Notes: a model not told the origin generated them from the sequence alone. A stretch of DNA of 64,000 bases from Thalassospira sp. MCCC 1A01428 (GCF_002115825.1 NZ_JFJZ01000004.1:224891-288890), one strand, 5' to 3'; shown: positions 1-8,954, counted from the first letter of the stretch. Translations and numbers: made by a program.

Positions 1-158
1 GGCTTTTACTGTTTTTTATTGGTGTTTTTCTCGCCGGAAGCATTTTGGTTTTTACCGCCCTGACAAGCGGGTCTTCACCCGATTCTGTTTATCATGCGCC
101 GGAATTAAAAGACGGTGTTATTACGCCGGGCTATTTTGAACCCAAAAAACCGGAATAA
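1..158 (+). CDS. C-terminal end of a small membrane protein, DUF6111-like (partial)
   Basis: An open frame runs in from the left edge, with codons starting at base 3, and ends at TAA 156-158. The visible 51 residues begin with a hydrophobic helix (LLLFFIGVFLAGSILVF). A short polar tail with DGVITPGYFEPKKPE follows. A membrane helix plus a C-terminal 'DG.I.PG.F' tail beside a CCA-adding enzyme recalls the DUF6111 family of Alphaproteobacteria, but too little is present to be certain. The stop lies 54 bases upstream of cca on the same strand, so the two may be cotranscribed. No function can be given. Confidence 0.55.
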   Translation, partial: LLLFFIGVFLAGSILVFTALTSGSSPDSVYHAPELKDGVITPGYFEPKKPE

Positions 159-212
159 CCAAAACCGGTTTCCAGCCGTTATGTCCCTGTTTGATCCCAC
201 GCAAGAATACGC

Positions 213-1547
213 ATGACAAAGTTCGAACCCACTGGCCATTTGGCCCCTTATGGCGTGATGGCCGCCGCCGAAACAGCGCAATTGTTTTCAGCCCTGCGAC
301 AACAGGGCGGAACGGCGCGTTATGTCGGCGGAATTGTGCGTGATGCCTTGCTGGCGCGCGATTTGGGGGATGTGGATATTGCCTGCGATTTAAAACCCGA
401 TATCTGTATGGCGGCTTTGGAAAAGGCGGGTATCCGGGTTATTCCGACCGGGTTGCAGCACGGCACAGTTACCGCCGTTATTAATGATTATTCCTATGAA
501 ATTACCACCTTGCGGGTGGATGTGACCACCGATGGCCGCCATGCCGAGGTCGCCTTTACCGATAACTGGCTGTTAGATGCCAAACGCCGCGATTTTACCT
601 TTAATGCCCTGTATTGTGACCCGAATGGCACCATTTATGACCCGTTTGATGGCGAAGCCGATTTGCGAATTGGCAAGGTGCGTTTCATTGGTGTTGCTGA
701 AGATCGTATTGCCGAGGATTACCTTCGCATTTTGCGGTTTTTTCGCTTTTTTGCCTATTTTGGCCGTCCGCCCCTGGATGCGATCGGGGCGGAAGCCTGC
801 CGTAAAGGGGCAATCGGCCTGCGTGATATTTCCAGCGAACGTATTCGCGATGAAATGTTTAAATTGCTGCGCGCCAAAAACCCCGCCGCGACCATCGGCG
901 ATATGGTGGGGTTTTCGGTGTTGCCGGTTATTTTGCCCGAACTTTCGAACATTCCGCGGCTTCGTATTGTTGAATGGCTTGAAACCACGGCTTTGGCCGA
1001 CCCGGCAATTGGCATAGACCCGTTACGCCGGATGGCCGCACTTTTTACATCGCCAGAAACCGGTGACAAAGCCATTGCCCACGCCGCCCGGTTTGCCCGA
1101 TCCTTGCGATTATCCAACGACGAGGTTGAGCGGTTTTCATTGATGAGCGCCAGCTTTCGTCTGATTGACAACGTGATGGATGATAAACGCATTCGCCGCC
1201 ATTTGTATCATTTGGGGGCTGATGCGTTTCGGGATGCGGTAATTATGGCGTGGGGGGAACGTGCGGCTTTATCGGCGCGGCCAATACCGGGTGAAAACGC
1301 CCGCTGGCAACACATGCTGGCGCAGGCACACGCCTGGCAAACCCCGCAATTGCCGGTAAAGGGCCGCGATATTTTGGCGGCCAAACTGGTGCCGCCTGGC
1401 CCGTTGATGGGGCAATTGTTACGTTTGGCCGAGGAATACTGGCTGGAAAATGATATGACGCCGGATCACGCGGCGTTAATGGCCTATATGGCCGACCATA
1501 TTCCCGATCAGGATACGAAGAACAACCCGCCCAAGGAGAGAGAATGA
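213..1547 (+). CDS. cca: CCA tRNA nucleotidyltransferase
   Basis: This enzyme adds or repairs the 3' CCA end of tRNAs using CTP and ATP. The N-terminal class II nucleotidyltransferase head is clear: GGIVRDALL near residue 40, the metal-binding pair in DVDIACD, RRDFTFNAL, and EDYLRILRFFRF in the neck region. At 444 aa it fits the alphaproteobacterial form, with a helical C-terminal body and no obvious HD phosphohydrolase motif. The ATG at 213 gives the full head domain. The stop overlaps the next start by four bases (ATGA), so translation is probably coupled to the GDSL hydrolase downstream. Confidence 0.93.
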   Translation: MTKFEPTGHLAPYGVMAAAETAQLFSALRQQGGTARYVGGIVRDALLARDLGDVDIACDLKPDICMAALEKAGIRVIPTGLQHGTVTAVINDYSYEITTLRVDVTTDGRHAEVAFTDNWLLDAKRRDFTFNALYCDPNGTIYDPFDGEADLRIGKVRFIGVAEDRIAEDYLRILRFFRFFAYFGRPPLDAIGAEACRKGAIGLRDISSERIRDEMFKLLRAKNPAATIGDMVGFSVLPVILPELSNIPRLRIVEWLETTALADPAIGIDPLRRMAALFTSPETGDKAIAHAARFARSLRLSNDEVERFSLMSASFRLIDNVMDDKRIRRHLYHLGADAFRDAVIMAWGERAALSARPIPGENARWQHMLAQAHAWQTPQLPVKGRDILAAKLVPPGPLMGQLLRLAEEYWLENDMTPDHAALMAYMADHIPDQDTKNNPPKERE

Positions 1548-2194
1548 CAGATCGTATTATTGGCCATCGGGTTTGTTTTTTTGGCGATAGTCTGGTTAAC
1601 GGGGTGCGCGATGCGCAAAAGGGCGGCTGGCCCATGCGCCTGGGCCAACGTTTGTTAAATGATATCGGGCTGGATGCGACGATTTATAATTTGGGCATTC
1701 GTGCCGAAACCAGCAGCGATTTAAAGAACCGCTGGTACGACGATGCCACGCGCCGCAAGGTGGATGAATTTCCGCTGGTACTGGTATTTTGTTTTGGTTT
1801 GAATGATGCCAACCACGCTCAGGAACGCGGCGAGGAAACCACAATGCGGGTTTCCCATGCCCAATCCCTTGCCAATGCAACCGATATCATGACCAGGGCA
1901 CGTGAAATGGCCCCGACATTGTGGGTTGGTCCCCAGGCCGTGATTGATGGCGGCCGGTCCAGCAAGATCGTGAATGAACGACTGGAAGGTTTAAATCAGT
2001 TGTTTGCAGAAACCGCACGCGGATTGGAAATTCCGTATTTTGATGTGTTTGAGCGCACCCGGAATGATGAAACATGGCAACGCGCCCTGCGCCGCGGTGA
2101 TGGATATCATCCTGATACAGCGGGCTATGATTTGCTGGCCGAAATGATTTGGCAGTGGCAGGGCTGGCGTGATGTTTTTGCAATGAATAGCTGA
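1544..2194 (+). CDS. SGNH/GDSL-family hydrolase
   Basis: This 216-aa protein has the SGNH esterase blocks. Block I is FFGDSLVNG near residue 12 (nucleophile Ser). An Asn in FCFGLNDANH probably corresponds to block III. Block V is DGYHPDTAGYDLLAE near the C-terminus, supplying the Asp-x-x-His pair. No signal peptide is visible, so it is probably cytoplasmic. The start overlaps the cca stop by four bases and has an AAGGAGAG-type ribosome site inside cca. The natural substrate is unknown; family members are esterases, thioesterases or lipases. Confidence 0.85.
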   Translation: MTDRIIGHRVCFFGDSLVNGVRDAQKGGWPMRLGQRLLNDIGLDATIYNLGIRAETSSDLKNRWYDDATRRKVDEFPLVLVFCFGLNDANHAQERGEETTMRVSHAQSLANATDIMTRAREMAPTLWVGPQAVIDGGRSSKIVNERLEGLNQLFAETARGLEIPYFDVFERTRNDETWQRALRRGDGYHPDTAGYDLLAEMIWQWQGWRDVFAMNS

Positions 2195-2206
2195 TTTTGC
2201 CGCATC

Positions 2207-2263
2207 GCTATATGTGACAGCCATTTGTCAGGATTGGTGGCCGCTAAAGGGGGCCGATATAGC
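2207..2263. repeat. Inverted repeat between convergent genes
   Basis: Seven-base arms GCTATAT (2207-2213) and ATATAGC (2257-2263) enclose an inner GGCC...GGCC pairing. The element sits between the convergent GDSL hydrolase and the 118-aa hypothetical gene, where a two-way terminator would be expected. It has no T-run, so a terminator role is only a guess. Confidence 0.3.
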
Positions 2264-2299
2264 AACCTAAAAATATGCGGCCCGACCGCGATTAATTGA

Positions 2300-2656
2300 T
2301 CACGCGATCAAATCGACAATGTTGCCCCGGGGTTGGGAAAGGGCGGTAAGATTGGATATTTTGCCGCCATTGCCATAACCGGTTGCCGTGTTTTGGGGCT
2401 CATCCGCATCGATGGTGACGGCGGAATAGGCATTTGACGCGGTGTTGGCAAGGGCATTTTGAGGTTGGCGTGGTTGCGGCTGCGCGCCATTATCGTCTGC
2501 AACAGTATCGCGTTGCGATGACGGGGTGACGGCTGCGCCCGTCTGGTCGATGGTTTTGTCAAAATCGCCACGCGCCGCACGTTCGGCAACCGGCGCAACA
2601 GGGCGCAGGGCCGCAGGAACAGCAATGTTATATCCAGAACCAATTTTGCCGATCAT
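2300..2656 (-). CDS. Hypothetical protein, 118 aa, low complexity
   Basis: I do not recognise this protein. It is rich in Ala, Pro, Gln and Asn, with no signal peptide, membrane helix or enzyme motif. The N-terminus has a basic and hydrophobic stretch (VPAALRPVAPVAERAAR). The rest looks disordered. No strong Shine-Dalgarno sequence precedes the ATG at 2656. The reading frame is open over the whole interval and coding-like, but a second frame overlaps it on the same strand, so it may be spurious. It is convergent with the GDSL hydrolase gene. Confidence 0.45.
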   Translation of the reverse strand: MIGKIGSGYNIAVPAALRPVAPVAERAARGDFDKTIDQTGAAVTPSSQRDTVADDNGAQPQPRQPQNALANTASNAYSAVTIDADEPQNTATGYGNGGKISNLTALSQPRGNIVDLIA

Positions 2657-2861
2657 GGCGTACAGCGTATCCGCGAAAAACAGCGATTGAAATTCAATCT
2701 GACAAGCCAGACATCATAATCAAGCCGTCATTAGAGGGAAGCGTTTTTTTTCGTCAGGCAACACAGGGTGATCAATTGGCGAATGCCTGGATTCATGCTG
2801 GTTAATGATTTGATATTAAAAGATTATTTTTCGTGCCGTCGTTTGTGTTTTCGCCGCGGTA

Positions 2862-4727
2862 TCAGGATGTTTCGTTTGTTTCTGACGCCGGGTTGATTTC
2901 GTTATCCGAATCGTCATTTTCATAGATCGAACTGGCAAAGCGATCCGGGCTGTTTTTGGCCAGATCTTTCAGTTTTGCCGCTTCGGTTGAAATATGGTCC
3001 AGGGTGATATCGGTGCGCTCCGGCGGCACCCGAATTAACGCCGCACTTACCGTCATAAGTGGAAAATGTTTATCAATGCCGTCGCGCCCTTTGCCCTGCA
3101 AAAAGCCGTTTTCCCGGGTTTTCGGATCGTAGAAACTTTTGATTTCCTCGTCGAACATGGCCTGCGCACGCCGCACGGCAGAAACGGCTTCTTCAAAGTC
3201 GATTGATTGTACATAGGCAAAAAAATCGTCACCGCCGATATGTCCAATGAACCATGCATTCTGGCTTAGGGCTTTGCCCAGAATATCCTTGAACAATAAA
3301 ATTGCCCGATCACCCTGGCGGAAACCATAGCGATCGTTAAACGGTTTGAAATTGTCAAAATCGAAATAAACCGCAAAACGGCGCCGACGGGGATGTGACA
3401 GGGCATTGGCGGCATAGCGATAAATGGCACTGTTGCCGGGAAGTCGGGTTAACGGGTTTTCATCGCGGGCGTTCAGGGTGTTGCGTTCGTTGACCGCACG
3501 CAACAGGGCACGCTGGTCCAGCACACCCAGATACCGGCCATCTTCTGTCAGGATCAAACCATCAAGTGTGTCGGCGGTGACAAAGGTTTCAAGCAGTTCC
3601 GACAGGCTGGTGCGAATATCGGCCGACGGGCAACGGCGCAAAAACCGTGACATATAGGCGCGGTTGGACGGGTTTTGCAGCAGTTCACGGCCAAACGGGG
3701 TGTAGATGAATGCCTTGAAATCGGAATCGCGAATAATGCCAACTGGTTCATCGCGGCGGTTGATCACCGGGACAATGGTTGAATCGGCATTTTTCTGGAA
3801 AAAATCCAGAATGTCGTTGGGTTTTATGGTGTCAGGGACGGCCTGTGCCTCGATCATGAAGGATCGCAGCAGTTCGCCGTCATGATCGCCCTGTCGACGG
3901 TGGCGGTTTAGAACATCGGCAATTTCCGGGATGATGTCTGTGCGTTCGGGCAGGATTACAGACGGTTTTGCAACAAAAAATCCCTGAATGAAATCACAGC
4001 CAATTCGACGGCAACACATCAGTTCTTCCAGTGTTTCAACACCTTCGGCAACGACCTGGGCGCCTATCAAATGTGAAAAACCGGTAATCTGGGTCACAAA
4101 CAGTTCCTTGCGCCGGTCCTTGTCCATGCCATCAATAAAAAAGCGGTCAATTTTGATGATGTCGGGTTCGCATTCGTAAAGGGCGCGCATCTGGGCAAAG
4201 CCGCTGCCGTAATCATCAATTGCAACCTTGAAACCCTGCGCCCGGTAACGCAGCAGGATATCCTGAAAATTATGGGCGTGGCTGATGTCGTGGCGTTCGG
4301 AAATCTCCAGACATATGGCATCTGGTTCCAGCCCGGCCGCTGTTAGAAGTTCGACAGTTTGCCCCGGGCGGTAATCGGTTGTGCGGACAACGCGGCTGTC
4401 AAAATTATAAAACAGTTTTAGTTTACCGGCACCAGGCAGACGGGCAAATTTGTTGATGGCAACAGCGCGAAACTGCATGTCCACGCTATGAAGAACGCCG
4501 GTTTCCCATGCGGTATCAAACACATCCTGTATCGATGTAAAGCCCGCCTCGGCCCAGTTACGCAATAGGGCTTCGTATCCGAAAACGCGCCCGGTATGGG
4601 TGCTGATAATCGGTTGAAAGGCGAAATCTATCGTTTCAATGATGTGGGGCCAGTCGCGCGGCACTAACCGATGCGCAGGAGTGGACATTGGAACGGTGGT
4701 ATTATCGGATCTGAGCGTCACGCTCAT
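2862..4727 (-). CDS. EAL-CBS-GGDEF cyclic-di-GMP turnover protein
   Basis: This 621-aa protein combines three modules. An EAL phosphodiesterase domain spans roughly residues 25-270, with FGYEALLRN, CLEISER, AIDDYGSGF, IIKIDRFF and AEGVETLEEL, so the catalytic acidic residues look intact. A CBS pair covers about 285-420. A C-terminal GGDEF domain (about 435-600) carries GGDDF as its signature loop. No RxxD inhibitory site is visible just before GGDDF. No signal peptide or membrane helix is seen, so it should act in the cytoplasm. EAL in front with a nucleotide-binding CBS pair in the middle suggests adenylate-type ligands set the balance of c-di-GMP synthesis and breakdown. The gene stands alone. 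Confidence 0.92.
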   Translation of the reverse strand: MSVTLRSDNTTVPMSTPAHRLVPRDWPHIIETIDFAFQPIISTHTGRVFGYEALLRNWAEAGFTSIQDVFDTAWETGVLHSVDMQFRAVAINKFARLPGAGKLKLFYNFDSRVVRTTDYRPGQTVELLTAAGLEPDAICLEISERHDISHAHNFQDILLRYRAQGFKVAIDDYGSGFAQMRALYECEPDIIKIDRFFIDGMDKDRRKELFVTQITGFSHLIGAQVVAEGVETLEELMCCRRIGCDFIQGFFVAKPSVILPERTDIIPEIADVLNRHRRQGDHDGELLRSFMIEAQAVPDTIKPNDILDFFQKNADSTIVPVINRRDEPVGIIRDSDFKAFIYTPFGRELLQNPSNRAYMSRFLRRCPSADIRTSLSELLETFVTADTLDGLILTEDGRYLGVLDQRALLRAVNERNTLNARDENPLTRLPGNSAIYRYAANALSHPRRRRFAVYFDFDNFKPFNDRYGFRQGDRAILLFKDILGKALSQNAWFIGHIGGDDFFAYVQSIDFEEAVSAVRRAQAMFDEEIKSFYDPKTRENGFLQGKGRDGIDKHFPLMTVSAALIRVPPERTDITLDHISTEAAKLKDLAKNSPDRFASSIYENDDSDNEINPASETNETS

Positions 4728-4953
4728 TTACCCTCGCGCAGCGGATTATTGAGCAACCCTGTTATTTAGGTCAGGCTGCAATAACCATGCTGGTAGCGCA
4801 CTATTGGTATCAGTCTGATGACAGTTGAATGACGAATATATGACAACATCAGCCAAGCGTAAAATTTGCCCGTATAAGGTCTGAATTTATTATACCTTGG
4901 TATTGTCTGATAGGCCATGTTCAAACGGGCATCACGCGGCTTGCGTGTGTTGA

Positions 4954-5892
4954 TCAGGGCTTTCGATGCGCCAGCGGGTGATGTTCCTGTACCAGCCCGC
5001 GCAATCGGGACTCGATCAGATGCGTATAAATCTGCGTTGTGGAGATATCGGAATGACCCAGCATTTGCTGCAGGCTGCGTAAATCGGCCCCGTTGGCCAA
5101 AAGATGGCTGGCAAAGGAATGGCGCAACACATGGGGCGATACCCGGGATGGTTCAATCCCGGCGTTAAGGGCCAGATCCTTGATCATGTTTAAGAACATT
5201 TGTCGGGTGAGATGACCGGTTTTGCCCCGGGATGGAAACAGATAGGTCGATTTTCCCGGTTGTCCGCCACGATCAAGCGGGATAAATGCGTCGCGGATTT
5301 TAATATAATCAATCAGTGCCCGTTTGGCCGGGGCCGACAAGGGAACCAGCCGTTCCTTGTTACCCTTGCCCTGCACGATCAGCATTTGCGGATCACGGGC
5401 AACGGCACTAAAGGGCAGTTCAACCAGTTCGCTTACCCGCATTCCGGTGGCATAAAGCAATTCCACCATTGTCAAAAGGCGGATGCCCTTGATGCCTTCT
5501 TGCTGGTTGGCGGTTTTGATCAGGCGGTCGATTTCGCCGGTGGTTAAAAATTTGGGCAGAACCGTCCCCAGGCGCGGGCTGTCTATATGGGCGGCGGGGT
5601 CGTCGTTGCGAATGCCTTCGCCGTAAATGAATTTATGAAACTGCCGCACCGCAGACAGGTGCCGGGCCTGCGTACGTGCTGCCAGCCCGGCATCGGCCAG
5701 TTCATTAAGATAGCGGCGTACATCATCAGGTTGGGCCTGTGACATATCGGTTTTCGCGCCATGCAACGACGCCTGGTAATCTTCAAGATCGCGGCGATAG
5801 GCATCAAGCGTATGGCGGCTGGCTCCGCGTTCGGCCGCCATCATTTCCAGAAAGTCGGAAACAAGCCGGGAATCGCGCGGGTGTGTCACCAT
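4954..5892 (-). CDS. xerD: Site-specific tyrosine recombinase XerD
   Basis: XerD works with XerC at dif to resolve chromosome dimers. From the ATG at 5892 the protein is 312 aa, close to the family norm. An open frame extends upstream to 5991, but that would overlap the previous gene and adds non-homologous residues. An N-terminal SAM-like core-binding domain covers about 1-105. The catalytic set is visible: Arg152 (ATGMRVSEL), a Lys in GKGNKERLVPL near 176-179, His254 and Arg257 (HVLRHSF), His280 (LGHSDIST) and Tyr289 (IYTHL). It is the last gene of a three-gene minus-strand operon facing aroK-aroB. This arrangement argues for XerD rather than a phage integrase. Confidence 0.93.
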   Translation of the reverse strand: MVTHPRDSRLVSDFLEMMAAERGASRHTLDAYRRDLEDYQASLHGAKTDMSQAQPDDVRRYLNELADAGLAARTQARHLSAVRQFHKFIYGEGIRNDDPAAHIDSPRLGTVLPKFLTTGEIDRLIKTANQQEGIKGIRLLTMVELLYATGMRVSELVELPFSAVARDPQMLIVQGKGNKERLVPLSAPAKRALIDYIKIRDAFIPLDRGGQPGKSTYLFPSRGKTGHLTRQMFLNMIKDLALNAGIEPSRVSPHVLRHSFASHLLANGADLRSLQQMLGHSDISTTQIYTHLIESRLRGLVQEHHPLAHRKP

Positions 5893-5914
5893 GTTATCCT
5901 TTGCCAAAGGCCGT

Positions 5915-7924
5915 TTACAGGCCACTTTCCATAATGATTTCAACGGCAATGCGCCGGGCGTCACCATCCAGCCCCACCATGTTAAGGGCATTCACCGATT
6001 GGCCAAGCGATACCGGGTTTTGCAAATCGGCACCGATGCCGCCATTGGCAATAACCACCAGTGACGCCACAGTGGCCCGCTGATTGGCGCGCGCCGCCTG
6101 TGCCAGTTTGTGAACCACCCCGGCATTGGGAACCGCATCCGAAACGACATAGGGTTGAACCAGAAGGCTATCCCAGAATTTTTCGGGAACCTCGATGCCA
6201 AAAGCGGCAAACAGGCTATAGACCTGTTCGGCGTCATGACGTGCCTCAACCTGGTCGTCGCGTGCCATTTGCTGTTCGGCCCACTCATCCATGCGGGCGC
6301 GATGGCGGGCCTGTGCTTGCGATGTCGGTGCATTTTCGGTCATGGGCGGGGTTGGTTTAACAGCACCCCCTAACCCGTAATTGGGTGCCGAATCGGGGCC
6401 GTTGCCCGCGGCACCATCGGCGGTACCGGTATCTTCCAACCCCGACAGAACCAGCGCGGGATAAAGCACGATCAGGCGGCTTTCAATGGAATTACCGGCA
6501 TTGGCTGATGCTTTGGCCTGCGCCAGCCAGCCGCCCGCCCGTTCAAGGTCGTTGCTGTAAATTGATGCGGCAATGGCATCGGTAGCAAACCATGCAAAAT
6601 CGTTATTGATGGGAATATCTTCAAGCAGGGGTGCGCATAGACGTGCAACCTGGCCGTAATCGCCATTGTTGCGCGCATTATCATACATATGGGCCAGAAT
6701 TTCGGCCCGTGCCGCCGGGACATCGGATTTGGCCGCTGCCTGATAAAGTTTGGCATATTCGCGGGCGGGCGTCTGTTCGCTGGCATCATCAAGCACACCT
6801 TCAAGTTCAACTGAACTGAATGTAATGCTGTTGTATACTGCGCCAAGTTCGTCGGTTGTGATGTATCCCTGCTGTTCGGCAAGGCGGGCTGCTTCCAGCT
6901 TTAAATCGGTCGCGGTGTTGGCGCTTTTGACAAATGCGATCAGGGTCGGTGCGTCGGCGTTTTGCAAAAGGCTTGTGGGCAGGCCCTGTTTGGTCAGTTC
7001 CAGCATTGCAACGTCAAGCGGCCGCAAGTTAACCAACAGGTCGGGTGATACATTGCTGCCGGTGCGAATGGCCTTGTTCAGGGCAAAAAACAGTTTGTCG
7101 CTTTCACCTTCAACCTCGCGAACCAGATCGGTGCTAAAGCTGGCGGATGAGTTGTTCTTTGCGCGAAGCTGGCAATAAACGGCTGCCTTTAACCAGAAGG
7201 ATGTGTCGAACTGTGTGCCATACCCGTCAATTGCGGCACAGGCATCGTCAAGCTGGCCGGTAACCAGCAGCGCGTTGATTTCGGCCTGGGCAAGTTCCGC
7301 CTCAGGCTGATTGCGCGATGTGACGCTGATTAAACGGGCAACATCCCCGTAAGCCCCCATTGATTGCAGCTTGGCAATGCGATGCGCCAGAAGGCTGGTA
7401 TCCTTGTGGTCGGCAGGCGCGGCCGCGATACTTAGCAATATGCGCCGTTCCAGATTGCGCATGGCATGGTTGGCCGGATGGTCGGGCAGGGCATCAATCA
7501 GGCGGGCGGCGGTGAGACGGCTGGTGCCAGACCACATGTCAACACCCAGCCCGCCCGAATTGCGATCCAGTATCCCGACCGATTCGGCATCAACAGCGTT
7601 TAGTTCAAGCGTTTGTACCGCGTCCGGGTCCGTCGGGTAGTTTTGGCCAGAGGCATTATTGCCCCAGCCAAAAACACCGTTTGGCCCCTGCGGTATGCTT
7701 GTTCCTGTGGCACCACCCGAAGTTTCGCCGCCTTGTGCCGGTGCAGTTGTTGCTGTGCCGTTGGCCGGTGCCCCATCTTGCGGCGGGGTTTGGGTATCGG
7801 CGTTGCGATTTTGCAAAAACAACGGAACGGGGCCTTGCTGGGCCTGGGCGGGGATCACCTGCATCAACGCGCCCAACCCGGTCAGGCAGGCAAAGACGCA
7901 GGCTCTGGTGGTGCCTGAACGCAT
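5915..7924 (-). CDS. Secreted, TPR-like helical protein of unknown function (669 aa)
   Basis: A signal peptide is evident: a basic start, the hydrophobic stretch CVFACLTGLGALMQVIP, then AQAQQ as a likely cleavage site. About 100 residues rich in Gly, Ala, Pro, Thr and Asn follow. The remainder is Ala/Leu-rich helical sequence resembling tetratricopeptide-type repeats (for example LAHRIAKLQSMGAYGDVARL and YAKLYQAAAKSDVPAARAEI). A charged linker near residue 545 separates the last segment. Similar proteins in Rhodospirillales are sometimes given an 'antifreeze polyprotein' label, which says nothing reliable about function. It lies one base after a 45-aa membrane protein and 22 bases before xerD. 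A periplasmic scaffold role is only inferred. Confidence 0.8.
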   Translation of the reverse strand: MRSGTTRACVFACLTGLGALMQVIPAQAQQGPVPLFLQNRNADTQTPPQDGAPANGTATTAPAQGGETSGGATGTSIPQGPNGVFGWGNNASGQNYPTDPDAVQTLELNAVDAESVGILDRNSGGLGVDMWSGTSRLTAARLIDALPDHPANHAMRNLERRILLSIAAAPADHKDTSLLAHRIAKLQSMGAYGDVARLISVTSRNQPEAELAQAEINALLVTGQLDDACAAIDGYGTQFDTSFWLKAAVYCQLRAKNNSSASFSTDLVREVEGESDKLFFALNKAIRTGSNVSPDLLVNLRPLDVAMLELTKQGLPTSLLQNADAPTLIAFVKSANTATDLKLEAARLAEQQGYITTDELGAVYNSITFSSVELEGVLDDASEQTPAREYAKLYQAAAKSDVPAARAEILAHMYDNARNNGDYGQVARLCAPLLEDIPINNDFAWFATDAIAASIYSNDLERAGGWLAQAKASANAGNSIESRLIVLYPALVLSGLEDTGTADGAAGNGPDSAPNYGLGGAVKPTPPMTENAPTSQAQARHRARMDEWAEQQMARDDQVEARHDAEQVYSLFAAFGIEVPEKFWDSLLVQPYVVSDAVPNAGVVHKLAQAARANQRATVASLVVIANGGIGADLQNPVSLGQSVNALNMVGLDGDARRIAVEIIMESGL

Positions 7925-7925
7925 T

Positions 7926-8063
7926 TTAGTTGAACCTCGAATCAGGGATGGGTTGTTCGATTTGCGATGTCGGTGCCGGTATATCCCAGGTCACAAGGAA
8001 AATGGCGCCGCCCGCGATAACCGCGATAATCAGAAACAGAATGATCCGGGATAGAATTTTCAT
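7926..8063 (-). CDS. 45-aa single-pass membrane microprotein
   Basis: ATG at 8063 opens a short frame ending at TAA 7926, one base before the start of the 669-aa gene. The product begins MKILSR and has one strong hydrophobic helix (IILFLIIAVIAGGAIFLV, about residues 7-24). A short tail rich in Pro, Ser and Gln (DIPAPTSQIEQPIPDS) follows and should face the periplasm. One-base spacing to the next gene argues for a real, translationally coupled gene. Its job is unknown; it might anchor or partner the secreted protein that follows. Confidence 0.65.
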   Translation of the reverse strand: MKILSRIILFLIIAVIAGGAIFLVTWDIPAPTSQIEQPIPDSRFN

Positions 8064-8180
8064 GGGCTCTCAAGCTTTGTTTTGGGTGTTCTGACCGAGA
8101 TATCAGCCATATTGCGAAAAACTGGTTACATCCTAATTCGGCAGGACCAAGGCAGTCTAGGGCCGAGAACGTTAATAATT

Positions 8181-8238
8181 GCATGTCAATTTTACGATCA
8201 GGGTGAAGTTGGGCATACTGATCGCAAATTCGACATGC
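8181..8238 (+). promoter_or_regulatory. 58-nt imperfect stem-loop in the aroK leader
   Basis: Outer arms GCATGTC (8181-8187) and GACATGC (8232-8238) continue through a five-base A/T stem with one bulged base. They then close with CGATCAG (8195-8201) and CTGATCG (8218-8224). That gives about 19 pairs with a 16-base apical loop. It lies in the 255-base divergent gap between the microprotein operon and aroK, about 80 bases before the aroK start. No T-run follows, so it is not a simple terminator. It could be a structured mRNA leader or a DNA operator. Confidence 0.5.
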
Positions 8239-8318
8239 GGTTTGCTTGCGTTCCGCGCAACCGTGCCCTAAAGAATTACACAACAGTGTCAACACGTATC
8301 AAGCGGTCAAGGGACCGT

Positions 8319-8954
8319 ATGAACATGGTAAAACAGGATTGCAAACCGGTCATGGAGAGCAAAAGTGCCGATTCGGGTTTGCACACGGATATAACAGCGC
8401 AGATTGGTGCCGGGCTAGGGAATCGGTCACTGGTTTTTGTCGGCCTGATGGGGGCTGGTAAAAGCTGCATCGGGCGTATGGTTGCCAAAACGCTTAACTT
8501 GCCTTTTGTCGATGCCGACCGCGAAATCGAGGAAGCTGCCGGCTGTTCGATTGCCGATATTTTTCGCCTGTATGGCGAAGACGCCTTTCGCGATGGCGAG
8601 GAACGTGTGATTGCACGTTTGCTGGAAGGTGAACCGGTTGTTCTGGCGACCGGCGGCGGGGCTTTTATCCGTGAACAAACCCGTAAACTGATTTTGGAAA
8701 AAGGTGTTTCGGTCTGGCTGCGTGCCGATCTGGATGTTTTGGTGCAGCGCACGGCGGGGCGCCCGCATCGACCGTTGTTAAACAGTGGAAATCCACGCCA
8801 GATTCTGGCGGATCTGATTGAAACGCGTTACCCGGTTTATGCCGGTGCCGATGTAACATTTGATTGTGGCGATGCCTCGAAAGAGGATACCCGCGACGGG
8901 GTTCTTGCTGCTTTGGCAGGGGCCTTTGGCGACAATGGAAAGTTGAAACCTTGA
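8319..8954 (+). CDS. aroK: Shikimate kinase
   Basis: AroK phosphorylates shikimate with ATP, the fifth step to chorismate. From the ATG at 8319 the protein is 211 aa. Walker A is GLMGAGKS at residues 42-49, DADREIE near 64 binds shikimate and Mg, the GGGA loop is in LATGGGAF, and RPLL belongs to the lid. The frame is open back to 8082, but AAGGGA before 8319 supports this start. ATG at 8325 and 8352 are alternatives; all leave an N-terminal extension of roughly 25-36 residues before the kinase core. The stop overlaps the aroB start by four bases, giving the usual alphaproteobacterial aroKB operon. Confidence 0.93.
   Translation: MNMVKQDCKPVMESKSADSGLHTDITAQIGAGLGNRSLVFVGLMGAGKSCIGRMVAKTLNLPFVDADREIEEAAGCSIADIFRLYGEDAFRDGEERVIARLLEGEPVVLATGGGAFIREQTRKLILEKGVSVWLRADLDVLVQRTAGRPHRPLLNSGNPRQILADLIETRYPVYAGADVTFDCGDASKEDTRDGVLAALAGAFGDNGKLKP

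Noticed and set aside
4954..5892. Reading xerD as a phage or island integrase
   Set aside because: Sequence pattern and the conserved place beside aroK-aroB indicate housekeeping XerD; no attachment site or phage gene is nearby.
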